DNA of 64,000 nt, taken from positions 373,654,479 through 373,718,478 of the forward strand of contig CAKMRJ010000001.1 of assembly GCA_928212115.1 (NCBI GenBank), read 5' to 3'. This DNA is from Lactuca virosa. Taxonomy: Eukaryota > Streptophyta > Magnoliopsida > Asterales > Asteraceae. The notes under the pieces were generated by a model. That model searched no databases and was not told the DNA's origin. It worked only from the letters and a program-made list of their open reading frames with translations. The position numbers were made by a program, and so were the translations under genes. Of the stretch, positions 23,554-35,120 are shown piece after piece; positions within the stretch are counted from its first letter, which is position 1, and the number at the start of each line of letters is the position of its first letter.

Positions 23554-24702
23554 TCTTCGCTTTAGACCATAGGGCGATTTGGCTACTGCGGTAGCCCCTG
23601 GAACTAAGTCGATTTTGAACTCGACTTGACGCTGTGGAGGTAATCCTGGTAGTTCTTCTGGAAAGATGTTGGGAAAGTCGCGTACTTCTGGGATGTTCTT
23701 TATGTCTTTCGTCTCTTGTCTCATATCGACAACATGAGCAAGGAATGCGTGACATTCCTTTCGTAAATACTTCTGGGCTTGTATGCTGGAGATGATACGA
23801 AGGTTCGTTCCTGGTTTGTCGCCGTAGATAACTAGGGTTTCGTTAGATGGTAGATTAAGACGAACGACTTTCTCATAACACATGATGTTGGCACGATGAG
23901 AACTCAACCAGTCCATGCCGATAATGACGTGAAAACTTTTAATTGAGACCGGCATCACGTCGATTGGAAATGAATGGCTATGTAGAGTTAGGGTACATCC
24001 TATGTATATGCAGCTAGTACTCTCAGTCTTTCCGTTCGCCATTTGTACAGTGAACGGTTCTTTAAGTGCGCGTGATTGTTGTTTAAGTAAGTGTGCAAAT
24101 TTCTGGTTCACGAAACTCCTCTCCGCTCCACTATCAAACAGTATGCATGCATAAGAGTTATCGAGGAGAAACGTACCAGTGACCACTGTAGGGTCCGCTA
24201 CTGCTTCCTCATGGCCTATAGCCAAAACCCTTCCTACTCGGCCAACATTTCCTGACTTCGGGCAGTTCCTCTTGAAGTGTCCCAGTTCACCACACCCGTA
24301 GCAGGCCTGGCCTGCTCCAGCACCAGGGACCTAGGTGATTGGCCTAGCCGGAGCTTTGAAGAAACGGGCAGTGTGCGCTTTCATGTTACAGTTAGAGCAC
24401 TACATTTCCCGGCAGGGACCGTTCTGGTGGAAGCTACACTTGTTGCACTTGGACAAGTTCCCCACATACTGTTTCGCTGGCGCAGTGGCAGTAGGTGCTA
24501 TCGCGGCATGAACAACCACGACCTGTTGCTTTTTGGCAGAGTTCTGCGCCGCGTTCTTCTTCTTGTTGTCCCAAAACATCCGCTTGTTGTCAGCGGTTTT
24601 GGATGGTTCTGAGACGACAAAGGTTGTTGTCGTTGTCGGGGTGCGGACTCCGTGATCGATGAGCCGCTGTGCCAATCGCTTGGCACTGTCGAAGGTAGTG
24701 GG
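23554..24702 (-). pseudogene. Gypsy A gag C-terminus and protease
   Basis: On the minus strand from 24702 the frame opens at the distal gag core (NPTTFDSAKRLAQRL), passes two cysteine clusters (CNKCSFHQNGPC and CYGCGELGHFKRNC) and a stop between them near 24400, and enters the protease (VVTGTFLLDN, then LFDSGAERSF with the catalytic DSG). It runs on through VIIGMDWLS to the linker before RT and ends where G was inserted. Here gag and protease are one continuous frame, without the intron-like gap of G. Upstream, gag continues at 40951. Confidence 0.85.
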
Positions 24703-24707
24703 GTTTG

Positions 24708-25487
24708 TGATGGGTTTTGAGAACTACATCAGTCCTATGGTGTACATGCAAACCCTAAAGCTTTTTGATCTAGTTTGTCTAATGAACATGCAATAACCAT
24801 CCAAAGCTTATATACCCTAGATCTAGCATACATATTTCGAAATTATCATATAAGATCAGATCTAGATGATTACCTTTACAAGAATGGCTTGAATCTTCTT
24901 ATCTTGGAGCTTAGAGTCACAAATGTCACTCCTCTAATGGCTTACAAACACCACAAGCAAGAGAATGACTTATGAGAGGGAGGAGGAGCACCAAAAACGA
25001 CTAAGATCCCTTAGGGATTACTTCCACACGCTTTTGGGGCCTTAGGGGTTCCTCATATAGTGAGGCCATTAGGGTTTTGAACTAGGAAACCCTAATCTGA
25101 CTGCTTAGGCCCTAAGCAGCCCATGGACTCCCTCCTTAGAAGCCTTGGACGAATTCTAATGGGTGTCCCCATAGATTTCGTCCACTCCAACTTCTATGGA
25201 GTCCATTAGCCCAATATTCAACTATCGCACAATTGACAGTTCTAGTCCCATTTATTTAATTAATGTCTTTTAGCCACAAAATTAATTCTTGACTAATATT
25301 AATTAAACAATATGATTTCTCCTTTAATATATTATTCATATAATATATTAATAAATCATAATTACGTCTCTCTCTCTCCATAAATCATCCTATCAAGTTG
25401 CTTTGGTGAAGGCAACCCAAAAGGACCATGCACAACCGGGTCAAGTACATACCAAATATAGTGACGGGCTTAGACACTAATCCAGCA
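24708..25487 (-). repeat. C2 3' LTR
   Basis: It runs from TGATGGGTTTTGAGAACTAC to CTAATCCAGCA. Next to it GTCTCCCATTTGG gives the minus-strand polypurine tract CCAAATGGGAGAC. About 26 differences from the LTR at 40153-40950 by eye. Confidence 0.87.
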
Positions 25488-28431
25488 GTCTCCCATTTGG
25501 ATAAGTCTAGTAACTATAATGCAAGTACAATCCGATTAGCAATCGTAGCTCTTAAAGACGCTGCCGAACTCTGTTCTTATCAGCAACCTCTCCTTTAGAT
25601 AAGGGATCATATATTCCTCCATTCTAGATATCGTATAGACTGAGACATGGATTATAATCATTCTCTCAGTCTATGTGTTATTTCCCGATTTCCGATTTAT
25701 GACGACTGACAACAGACTACAATTGAACACATCAACTCAGTCCCGACTTAGCCAAGAGCTTAGGGTGTCATCACAAAATCATTGAGGGGCCCACAAATAT
25801 CGCTTTTATCCTACTTTAGGTAAAAGGAATGGATAAACTTTGACTCAATGCTCGCTTGTACCTACTCATCAAATCACAAACAACCATATGTTTTATAACA
25901 CCAAGGTACTGGTGCGTTTACATATTATCAATGTGCAACCAACTTGCAGAATACAGCTCACACGTCTTGGTTTCAAGAATATAAGATATTATCGTCTCAC
26001 TAATCACCGGTGATAAAATCCATGAAGTGATTCAAGTGAGCGTGGATTTAATCCAATACTCTAATCTTATAGGAGCACTCATGAACCCTGTAGCAAACTT
26101 TTTCTATGTCTAAAACACTTTAGACAATCTATAGTCAGATTCATGACAGTCTTCTTTCATACCTACTTCCAAAGTATGATTGACTGTGGATGGTTTGAAT
26201 AATCTTATTATTCGGGAAGTCAAAATATGCAAAGTGAAACACAAGAATAATACTAATCCCATATGGCCCCAAACTTTTGAGTATAAATAAGACACCTTTA
26301 TTTAATCACCATATTGATTACTCATTATTCATTGTTTCAGGTAATCAACTTATTACTTGAATTATAACAACAGTTGTCCCATGCTCCAAGCATGCACACT
26401 CTGTTTACCTGTGGTCCATACTTTGTGAAATAGATCAATTGAAAACATTTCCAACGATGCTCATTTCACAATCCCTAATCCTTATCGTTAGTGTAAGAAC
26501 ACAAAATTCTCCCCACTACTAGAATATGGTAGATTCTAACATTTTATGCAATGATCCTTTTATAATCTTATTGCACAAAAGTCACCAAGACTTTGCCAAC
26601 GAAATTACAAATTGTTCTATTGGATATTGTTACAAGACAATTCCATAGATATGAAGTCTCACATTCAAAGTACATTCCTTTGAACATCCTTCTTGCATAA
26701 AGGTTTCTAATCTAGACATAAATTCTTAACGTCCAACTCTCAATATGGAAACATTTCCATAGTTTCCATATGACAACTCATTATTAATAGAATCATATCT
26801 AATCATAATAATGTCATTATGGTCCATTCATTACTATACTTCCAACTGCTCACAAACGACCAATCCTTAGCGAACCTTAGATTGTCCTTGACAGTTGTTT
26901 AATGATTTTAGTTAAACCCGGTTCTAGTCCTTTTTCCCTCTTGATGCGCTATGCATTTGGAAAATTTTAGAACGGTCAAATATTACAGCATATGCAATCG
27001 AACCTATACCCGAAGCGTATGGGGTACGATTCATAATGAAAAATGTGATACTTTACCAGTTCCATGCTATAATATTGCCATATATAGAATCCTTTTAAGT
27101 TTAATCTTTTTAACATAACATCCATATATCTCCTTTGACTAAATTTGATTAAAATTTCTCGATCCAAGCTTTTAGATTTTGAAACGAAGTATAATATTCT
27201 CTCCCTTAATTATAGCAAAGAAACTTTTCAACCCCTGCAACTTTGCAAAGTGAAACTGTTGTTTTCTATAATTAATATTGTTAACTTGCAATACTTAAAA
27301 TAATAATCATGCTCCCACTAACATGATGATTATACTCTTACCAGCATAACACTTATGCTCCCACTAGCTTTGACACGTATTCAGAAAACCATTGGACTTC
27401 TAGAAGGCAATACTTATTGACTTCCAAAGTTCATATTTCTAATACGATATGCTTCGATAAGCCTTTATCTAAGATTCTCATACACCTTTCCTTAGATAAC
27501 TCACATGTGTGTCTATACAATTCTAGAACTTACAGCAATAAGTCTCGAATGTTCAAACTAATTTCCAAATCTCACAATTTCAACTATAAAGAGGGATGCC
27601 GTAATCATAATCGAATTTGAGAATGCAATTTACACAATCGCTATCTCCTTAAAATCTCTCTTAGTGAAAGAGTTTCCTCACAATCATTTTCATGAAGGAG
27701 AGAAACCTTATGACACTTAGATTTTATGGTGTATGTGTTCCTATCCATTTGAATTTGTCATAACCATAATCATAAGATAATGTTTGTGACAAATCCAAAC
27801 TCTTATGGACATAACTTGTTCATTCTTTATTTCTTGCCATCAAGGGTCCCACCATTGCTTCCAACTCTTCGAGCAGCTCACCCCTACCTATCAATGTACT
27901 TTCTATTGATCAGGATGCCTTGCCTATATCCAATCAATTGAGAACTCATAGAACTCATATGCATAGTTGACTTAAATTGGAATGGCACAGAAACAACAAA
28001 TTGTGTCAACACGATAGGTTACAAACCTCAAGTCGTGTGCTAGTGTTTAACAATAGGTTTACCCTTGATTAGTTCTTGAAACTTTTCAAGATCATTTAGA
28101 CTCCCACTGACCTCTTGACATATAAGATTCTCTTGTCAAGAACCATTTCTTGACAATACAAATATTCAAGAGTTAGTGTAGGTTCTTATCAAGGCAAATA
28201 CTACACACAATTGGTCTTAGTTGGTCTTTGTCTTATCCAAGACATCACAACTTACCAATTTCAAACATGCAAGAGCAAGAAAACATTTTCCTACTTCACA
28301 TTTTATGAGTGTGTTAAAATTTCTTAAGATGATGTCACTCAAATCTCAATTTTGGAGTACGACTCTAAGACTTGGTTTTGGAACGAAGTATGATTCACCT
28401 ATTAATTTAACCATTTCAACAATTTTCGATT
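25488..28431 (-). other. C2 3' noncoding region
   Basis: Nearly 3 kb without a coding frame, collinear with 6323-8774 and 52350-54423. Extra CTCCCACT boxes lie at 27312-27319, 27358-27365 and 28101-28108. It ends at CCTCT, the target duplication of SIRE. Confidence 0.78.
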
Positions 28432-28436
28432 CCTCT

Positions 28437-28834
28437 TGATAGGCTATAATTTTGTGGTTTGGGCTAGGCATTCTAATGTATAGGTCTTGGTAGGATGATA
28501 GAGAGTGTTGGTAGGATGATAGAGAGTGTTGTGGTGATTGTAACTTGGTAGTGGGTGTGTGCTGCCATACATGTGTGTGCGGCCGCACACAGTGTTTGCG
28601 GCCGTACACGTGTGTGCGGCTGCACACTTGTGTGCTGCTTCAGGTGGTATAAATAGTCTAAGTCTGTGTCAGTTGAAGAGTGACGTATGTATGTGTTTCC
28701 TAAGGTGTACCTGACATTTATGCGATATAGATGTGTGCATGCTTGGCTTAATTCTCTTTCTACTTCTTCTACACTCTGTTTGATTGTTTGCAATTCATTG
28801 ATTACTAATTTGGATCTATAGATCAGGACTTACA
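28437..28834 (+). repeat. SIRE 5' LTR
   Basis: It runs from TGATAGGCTATAATTTTG to GATCAGGACTTACA. TATAAATAG at 28648-28656 is a good TATA box. Upstream lie near-palindromic units around GTGTGCGGCCGCACAC (28575-28625). A 21-bp unit near 28490-28531 is present twice here but once in the 3' LTR. Confidence 0.87.
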
Positions 28835-29390
28835 ATTGGTATAACCATGCAAGTTTAGTGAAAACGTCCCTTATGCTCAACACAGTATAAAAGGGTTAAA
28901 GTATGAGAATTTCATGAGTTTTGAAAACATTTATGTTTACCTTGTATCCCCCCTTGAAAACATTAAAAATACGGAAAATGTAGGGGTATGAACTCACCTC
29001 GAGCGAGTGGTTTGATTGAAGGATCGATACAGAAAGCTGGGTGTTCAAGTGAAGCCTTAATCACGATTCGATCCTAATTATCACGCAATGACACATAAAA
29101 GAGTCAAATGAAGGTATTTCACCACTATAAGTGATGGAAAACCACTCTAGAGACTTGTAAATGCTTGTCGGGACCCTATATGATCAAACGAGGGAGGTGT
29201 ACAGCCAACAGTGTATGTGTGCGGCCAGGGTGTGCGGTATATTTCTCACTTAAAGAAAATATCGGATTTTCTTGACGCTATACAAAATACTTTTTACGAG
29301 CTCATCAACAAGTTTTCATTACAAACTACCGCTTATGAACTCACCAGCTTTATGCTGATATTTTCAAACTGCTTGTATTTTTATGGACAC
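28835..29390. repeat. Gypsy LTR fragments in place of SIRE gag
   Basis: 28940-29240 resembles the A-type LTR at 10400-10700 (CTTGTAT-CCCCCC...GTAGGGGTATGAACTCACC). 29334-29388 resembles the other end of that LTR family (9031-9090, 58137-58195) but in the opposite orientation. The SIRE primer site, gag and protease are absent. A gypsy insertion with rearrangement and deletion would explain this. Confidence 0.6.
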
Positions 29391-31706
29391 AAGCCATCGG
29401 TCAGCCATTTCCGAGTATTTGGTTGCCCTTGCACCCTTCTCCACTTGGAATCCAACCCAAAATTCAATGCAAAAGCCAATGATTGTTACTTTGTCGGTTA
29501 CGCTGCTCGTACTGCTTACCAAGTATACAATAAGAAGACGAAACAAATAGTGGAGTCTTTCGATGTTCGCTGGCTTGAAGAGAATGAAACGGACGCTAGG
29601 GTGGGTCCGGACTGGCTATTTGACTACACATTGCTATTCAAATCTTTTAGAGTGTCGTCTAATAACCAAGCTGGGTCTACCTCTTGCTCGAAGACTATTA
29701 TTGAAGACGAAGATGAAGAGGTTGTCTACAGACCACCATTGGTTTCTCCTACTGATCCTCCGGTGGAGTCTACTGTTCCAATTGCTTCACCTGAGTCCTC
29801 AACACAACAATATGCTCCAGATGCTGATGCTACTCCTCTAACTCCGGTCGAAAGAGAGTTCATGAACCAAGATGCTTCCGCTGTCACTCAGAATCTGATG
29901 GACCTTCTCTTTCCCGATCAAATCGCTGATGAGTTTGTAGCAAATCCACCAAACGAAGCTGGTACATCTACCGTGGATTCTTCAGCACATGAAGGAGCTG
30001 TTAATATTCATACTCTTCCCGTTTCACTCAATGACATCAGTCACGAAATCCCCTCTCGTATACAGCGCGATCATCCGATAGAGAACGTTATTGGCCAGCT
30101 GGGCGACGGAGTTCAAACGAGAAGCCAGAGTGGAGATGTCAACACATGTCTCTATTCTTGCTTCATTTCTCAAATAGAGCCCAAGAACGTCGAAATGGCT
30201 TTGAATGAGCCCAACTGGGTGGATGCCATGCATGATGAGCTCAATCAATTCGAAAAGCTCGGGGTTTGGAAGTTGGTGGAGCTGCCTAAAGGCAAGAAAT
30301 CTCTCAACACCAGGTGGGTGTTTTGGAACAAGCAAGACGATTCGGGTGTCATTGTCCGTAATAAGGCGAGATTGGTAGTCCGTGGGTTCAGGCAAATTGA
30401 AGGTCTTAATTATACAGAAGTCTATGCTCCAGTGGCGCGCTTGGAGGCTATTCGTATCTTCCTCGCCTATGCTTCCTACATGAACTTCACCGTATATCAA
30501 ATGGACGTCAAGACGGCTTTCTTGTACGGCAAGGTGAAGGAGGAGATTTATGTTGACCAACCTCCTGGGTTTGTTAACTCAAAACTTCCCAACCATGTCT
30601 ACAAGTTAGACAAGGCTTTGTATGGGCTGCATCAAGCTCCTAGGGCATGGTATGCTACCCTAGCACAACACTTGCTCAATCATGGCTACTCACGCGACAC
30701 TATTGATCAGACTCTATTCGTCAAGCATGTCGGTCCAGATCAAATTCTTGTTCAGATCTATGTGGACGACATCATTTTCGGGTTGACGAGTCCTCAGCTA
30801 TGCACGGAGTTCGAGGACGTCATGAAAAAGCGGTTCGAGATGAGTTCATTGGCGGAAATGACCACGTTTTTGGGGCTTCAGGTCAAACAATCTTCAGCCG
30901 GAATCTTGATTCATCAAGCCAAATATGTGGATGATATGCTCGAGAAGTTCAGGTTCAGAGACGCCAAACCTGCTTTGACGCCCATGGCCGAGAGACCACT
31001 GTTGACTCCTGATCTTGAAGGCGAATCCGTAGATCAAACATACTACCGATCAATGATCGGATCGCTGATGTATCTGACTGCAAGTCGCCCAGACGTTATG
31101 TTTGCGGTCTGTCAATGCGCACGCTTCCAGGCTAATCCTAAACTGTCTCATCTTATTACTGTTAAAAGGATTTTTCGGTATCTCAAAGGCAGCCCAAAAT
31201 TGGGTCTTTGGTATCCGAAAAATTTAGAATTTGATCTTTATGCTTTTGCAGACAGCAATTATGGCGGCTGCGAACTTGACAGGAAATTGACTTCAGGCGG
31301 ATGTCAATTTCTCGGAGATAGGCTGGTCTCCTGGCAGTGCAAGAAGCAGCATACTGTCTCGACCTCAACAGCAAAAGCAGAATACGTTGCTGCGTCTGCC
31401 TGTTGTTCTCAAGTCATATGGATCCAACATCAGCTGTTGGACTACGGTTTGAATTTTCAAGAAACCCCTATTTTTTGTGACAATGAGGCTGCGATCCAAA
31501 TTGCTAAAAATCCGGTTCAACACTCAAAAACCAAGAACATCGACATCAAAGTTCATTTTATCAGAGATTGTTATGAGCGCTCGCTCATTCGGCTAGAACA
31601 GGTTCCCACTGCTAATAATGTGGCAGATCTGTTCACCAAGCCGTTTAACAAAGCTCGATTCGATGTGCTGGTAAACTTTTTGAAAATGATTCGCTTTGAG
31701 GATTAA
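29380..31706 (+). pseudogene. pol: SIRE pol: integrase C-terminus, RT, RNase H
   Basis: The frame is open for over 770 residues. It begins in the integrase tail (HKPSVSHFRVFGCPC), then a low-complexity linker, RT (ARLVVRGFRQIEGLNYTEVY; active-site IYVDDIIFG near 30757-30783; ALYGLHQAPRAWY) and RNase H (ADSNYGG, STAKAEY, then NVADLFTKPF), ending with TAA at 31704-31706. RT copies the element RNA and RNase H removes it. The RT/RNase H half has no internal stop, which fits the low LTR divergence, but the missing gag, protease and integrase core make the element defective. Confidence 0.9.
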
Positions 31707-32370
31707 TTTTTGTTTAGGTTAGTTTAAATTTGCGCATTTTAATTTCATTCTCACCCATGCACAAATTTAGGGGGAGAAATAAACAAAAACCAAACAAAAA
31801 TTGAAAAATTAAAAAATCCAAAAACATCTTGTTATATAATATAATATATAATATATATATATATATGAAATATATATAATATATAATCATATCTAATATT
31901 AATATTTTTTTTTCCAGAAAACATTAAAAATTCAGAAAAATCAAAAATATTGTCGCTTACAGTTTTGCTTGTTGATGTAGTATTGGGAAGTGATATCAAC
32001 AAGTGATAACAGACAATCTGAGTCTGTGTAAAGTACCAAAGCTGAATTGTCTAGGCTCTGTGTTCGATGCGCTGGTAGGCACGAAAAATCTAATGGACTT
32101 GACTAGGTGCATATGAACTTAAGGAATCTAGAGACTTGATAAATTCTGACCTAGATAGTTCCATTTAGCCTGACAATACAAACGCTTGGATAGGTTGAGC
32201 AGGGAGATATACATGAGAATCCTCCCGTCACATTAAAGAACCCGTATCTAGAACTGTGGTTTAACTCTTCCTCGATGTACGGACTCTGTCCTTAATTCCG
32301 GTATTGATGGGGCGACTGGGGAATTCCGATAAATTAGGTCTGTAGGAAATTATTTTCTTTCTTTCCTACT

Positions 32371-32634
32371 GTTAGACATATGTTGCCTCCTCTGTGTGAT
32401 CGAAAGATCCGACCTGGACTGCAGCATATGCAACTCCATTTCTTTGCATCTTCTATCTATGCAATTCTTTCTATCTGTTAGCCATATGTTGTCTCCTTTG
32501 TGTGACTAACAATCCGACCTGGTACACAGCATATGCAACCTTCTAATTCTCAATCCCTCTGAAATTCTAGTCAGTCATATGTTTCACTCTCTGCGTGATT
32601 GAAAGATCCGACCTGAGTGTACAACATATGCATT
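32371..32634. repeat. Three diverged hairpin-like units
   Basis: Each unit has CATATGTTG or CATATGTTT, about 35 bases including a GATCCGACCTG-like core, then CAGCATATG or CAACATATG, so the arms pair: 32377-32385 with 32422-32430, 32483-32491 with 32527-32535, and 32576-32584 with 32622-32630. Spacing between units is about 106 and 93 bases. Confidence 0.72.
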
Positions 32635-33499
32635 CTAAATCTATCCTTTCTATGAATAATAGTCTACTCACCTAAAGTAAGGAGTATCTCGGAAGTTCTT
32701 GATTATTGGGGTATGTCAGGAAACGGGAAACATGTTCTAGTACACTTAAAATTGAATAATTCTAGATTGTCTGTAGATCTCGCTGCTCAATTTAGGTGGA
32801 CAACAATATCCTTGGTTGTCGTCAGATGAATGGTCCTTAGGTATTTTTATCTAGTAACTTAGGATCAATCTGTCCTGTCACTGATAGAATTCCTAAATCT
32901 TGTCACAAATTTTTCGTGCTGAAGTGGACCACAATACTGGCGATCGACCAGATCTATTCCTGAAAGGAGAGGGACTGATAAACGGGTAATAATTATCTAA
33001 CAACTTTGATCCCATATCACAAAAGGTTAACCAATTTCAATATAGAGGATTAAATTTAGGTTGAATAAAGTTTTATTTTTTTAATTCTATTTTTATTTTT
33101 ATTTTAATTTTAGTTTTTAGGATTGGTAAATCTTAGAATTTACTTCTTTTCTAATTTTAATTTCATTTTTATTTTTATCCTGTAATTAATCTTCAAAATG
33201 TTCCTTTTTAAATATTTTTGAGTTTTGGGTCTTTATTGTCAAAAAGTAAAAAGAAAGGGGGGGGGGGCGGCCTTATTGGAATGTATATAAGGGGGAATGT
33301 GCGGTCAAAATTTCCTTCTTCACTTTTACTTCGACCGCACACTCTTCCATTTTCTCTCTCTCTAAAAACTTCAAGAACACATCTCCTCTTTCGTGAAATT
33401 AAAGCTTAATATTCGTAAGTATCATGAAATCGACTCACATAATACAGTTTTTGAGAAAAAATGACATTGAATCGATGGTCAATTGAAGGAATCGGTATC

Positions 33500-33780
33500 A
33501 TCTGTGCGTGTGCGGCCGCACACACTGTGTGCGGCTGGCCCCGTGTGCGGTTGATCCGTGTGCGGTTGACTCATGTGTGGTTGACTCGTGTGCGATCGGA
33601 CCTGTGTATGGTTGCACCCCCGTGTACGGTTAGACTCGTGTACGGTGGGACCCGTGTACGGCCGCACCATCCGTGTGCGGTTGGACTCGTGTGCGGTTAA
33701 CACTATGTGCAGTTGGAGTCGTTGTGTAACAGTACACCGTGTGCGGCCACACACCTTGTGTGTGTGGCTGAATCTAGGTG
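33500..33780. repeat. Degenerate GTGTGCGG(T/C)TG tandem repeat
   Basis: About 15-bp units on the theme CGTGTGCGGTTGACT, starting with GTGCGGCCGCACACAC. The same core makes up part of the SIRE LTRs. Frames across it (Arg-Val-rich) are artefacts. Confidence 0.75.
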
Positions 33781-33884
33781 TATGGTTGCATACCTAAAAT
33801 TGATTTAAAATTTTAATTAATGGGAAATCTCTTAATATTTCTAATGCTTTAAATTTATACTTGCCTTTTTTTTTCCAGAAAATC

Positions 33885-35120
33885 ATGGGAGATTCTGAGT
33901 TCGCAAAAGTGCACAACTTGGCCATTTTTCTAGAAGATCCTCCAGTGGCCCACAACGATCTCAAATTTATTGTCGATGGTCTAAGAAAATGTTGCTTGGT
34001 CTCTGCTTTCACATTTAGTCCATCAATTTATCAAAATCTGATTAAAGAATTTTGGAGAAGCGCATCTGTGAAGAGGAACAATGACGATGAGAAATATCTT
34101 GAGGCATATGTACAAGGAAAGAAAGTATTAGTCTCGGAAGACATCATTCGAGAAGCCCTACAAATTGGTGATAAGCATGAATATCCAAGGGAGATTGATG
34201 TTAACCAGATTCAAGAAGTTCTTGGACAAATGGGCTATGAAGGAACCTTTCCACCTATCCACAAGAAGCTATTGCCACCTTGTTGGAAATATCTGGCTCA
34301 TGTTTTTGTGAGTTGTATTTCAGGACGCAGATCTGGTGCTAACGAGATATCCCTGGTGAATACTGGTGCCATCACTGCTTTGGCCTCTGGAGTAAACTTT
34401 TCAAAATTTATCTTGCATGAGATGATTTTGAATATTGAAGGAAACAAAAGGGACAAGTTTCTGATGTATCCAAGGTTTATCCAACTGATCCTTAACATCA
34501 TGCATCCTGAGATTGAAAGGAAAGGAGAGACCCTGGATATCAAGTCAGTCGGCCCAAGTGCTTTTGGTTTAATGAAGCAAAAGAGATCAGGAAAGCTCAA
34601 CTTTGAAGGAAAACATCCTTTAATCAGATTTGGGATCTTTGCCGAGGAGAGTGATCAGTCAGAACCCAACGAATCTTCTTGTCCTACGGAGACTAACGAT
34701 GTAGTCATCTCTACTTCTGAACCTGAAACTGAAGAAGGTTTAAGCTCTCCCGTGGCCAGAGTTGCATCAGAACATGAAATTATACAGATTGTGGAAGATG
34801 AGAGTGATTTTGATGGAGATAGAGGAGAACGTGAAGGAAATGACGAATTTCTACATGACATGGACTTCTCAGGCCTTGACAATGTTGCCATTCCCCTCAA
34901 CTTCGATTTTGAACATGAAGTTGAACTTGACACAGGTCTGGATCTCTCCGACAGGTTCTTTGAAAAAGTCGATGAAGTTGCTCAAACTACAACTGAGACT
35001 AGGGCTGCAGAGAAGACTCTTAAAACTATGCCTCATTCGTCTACCCAAATGGAAGAAAATTTAAGTCAACAGGGTACAGATTCAAGGATTCCTCCCCTAG
35101 ATTCTGCTATTCCTACATAA
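33885..35120 (+). pseudogene. SIRE extra gene, first part (env position)
   Basis: I choose the ATG at 33885 (MGDSEFAKVHNLAIFLEDP) because a T-rich tract ending in CCAG (33868-33878) lies just before it. 411 residues, soluble and helix-rich in look, with FSPSIYQNLIKEFWRS and a conserved-looking core to about residue 240, then an acidic Ser/Thr/Glu-rich tail. A TAA at 35118-35120 stops it; the same frame continues past the stop with a proline-rich segment to 35331. I see no signal peptide or membrane anchor, so env-like describes position only. Function unknown. Confidence 0.65.

Larger units (their letters stand above)
31707..33884 (+). other. SIRE intergenic region, noncoding and structured
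   Basis: No gene. It contains GGGGGAGAAAT soon after the pol stop (31770-31780), a TA-rich tract (31836-31886), two T-rich runs ending in CCAG (31917 and 33878), a 9-bp inverted repeat (31968-31976 with 31995-32003), three hairpin-like units (32371-32634), a G11 run near 33257 and a CGTGTGCGGTTG-type repeat (33500-33780). It leads to the ATG at 33885. Confidence 0.7.

Noticed and set aside
33461..33797. Arg-Val-rich frames on both strands
   Set aside because: They arise from the GTGTGCGG tandem repeat and have no start context or conserved motif.
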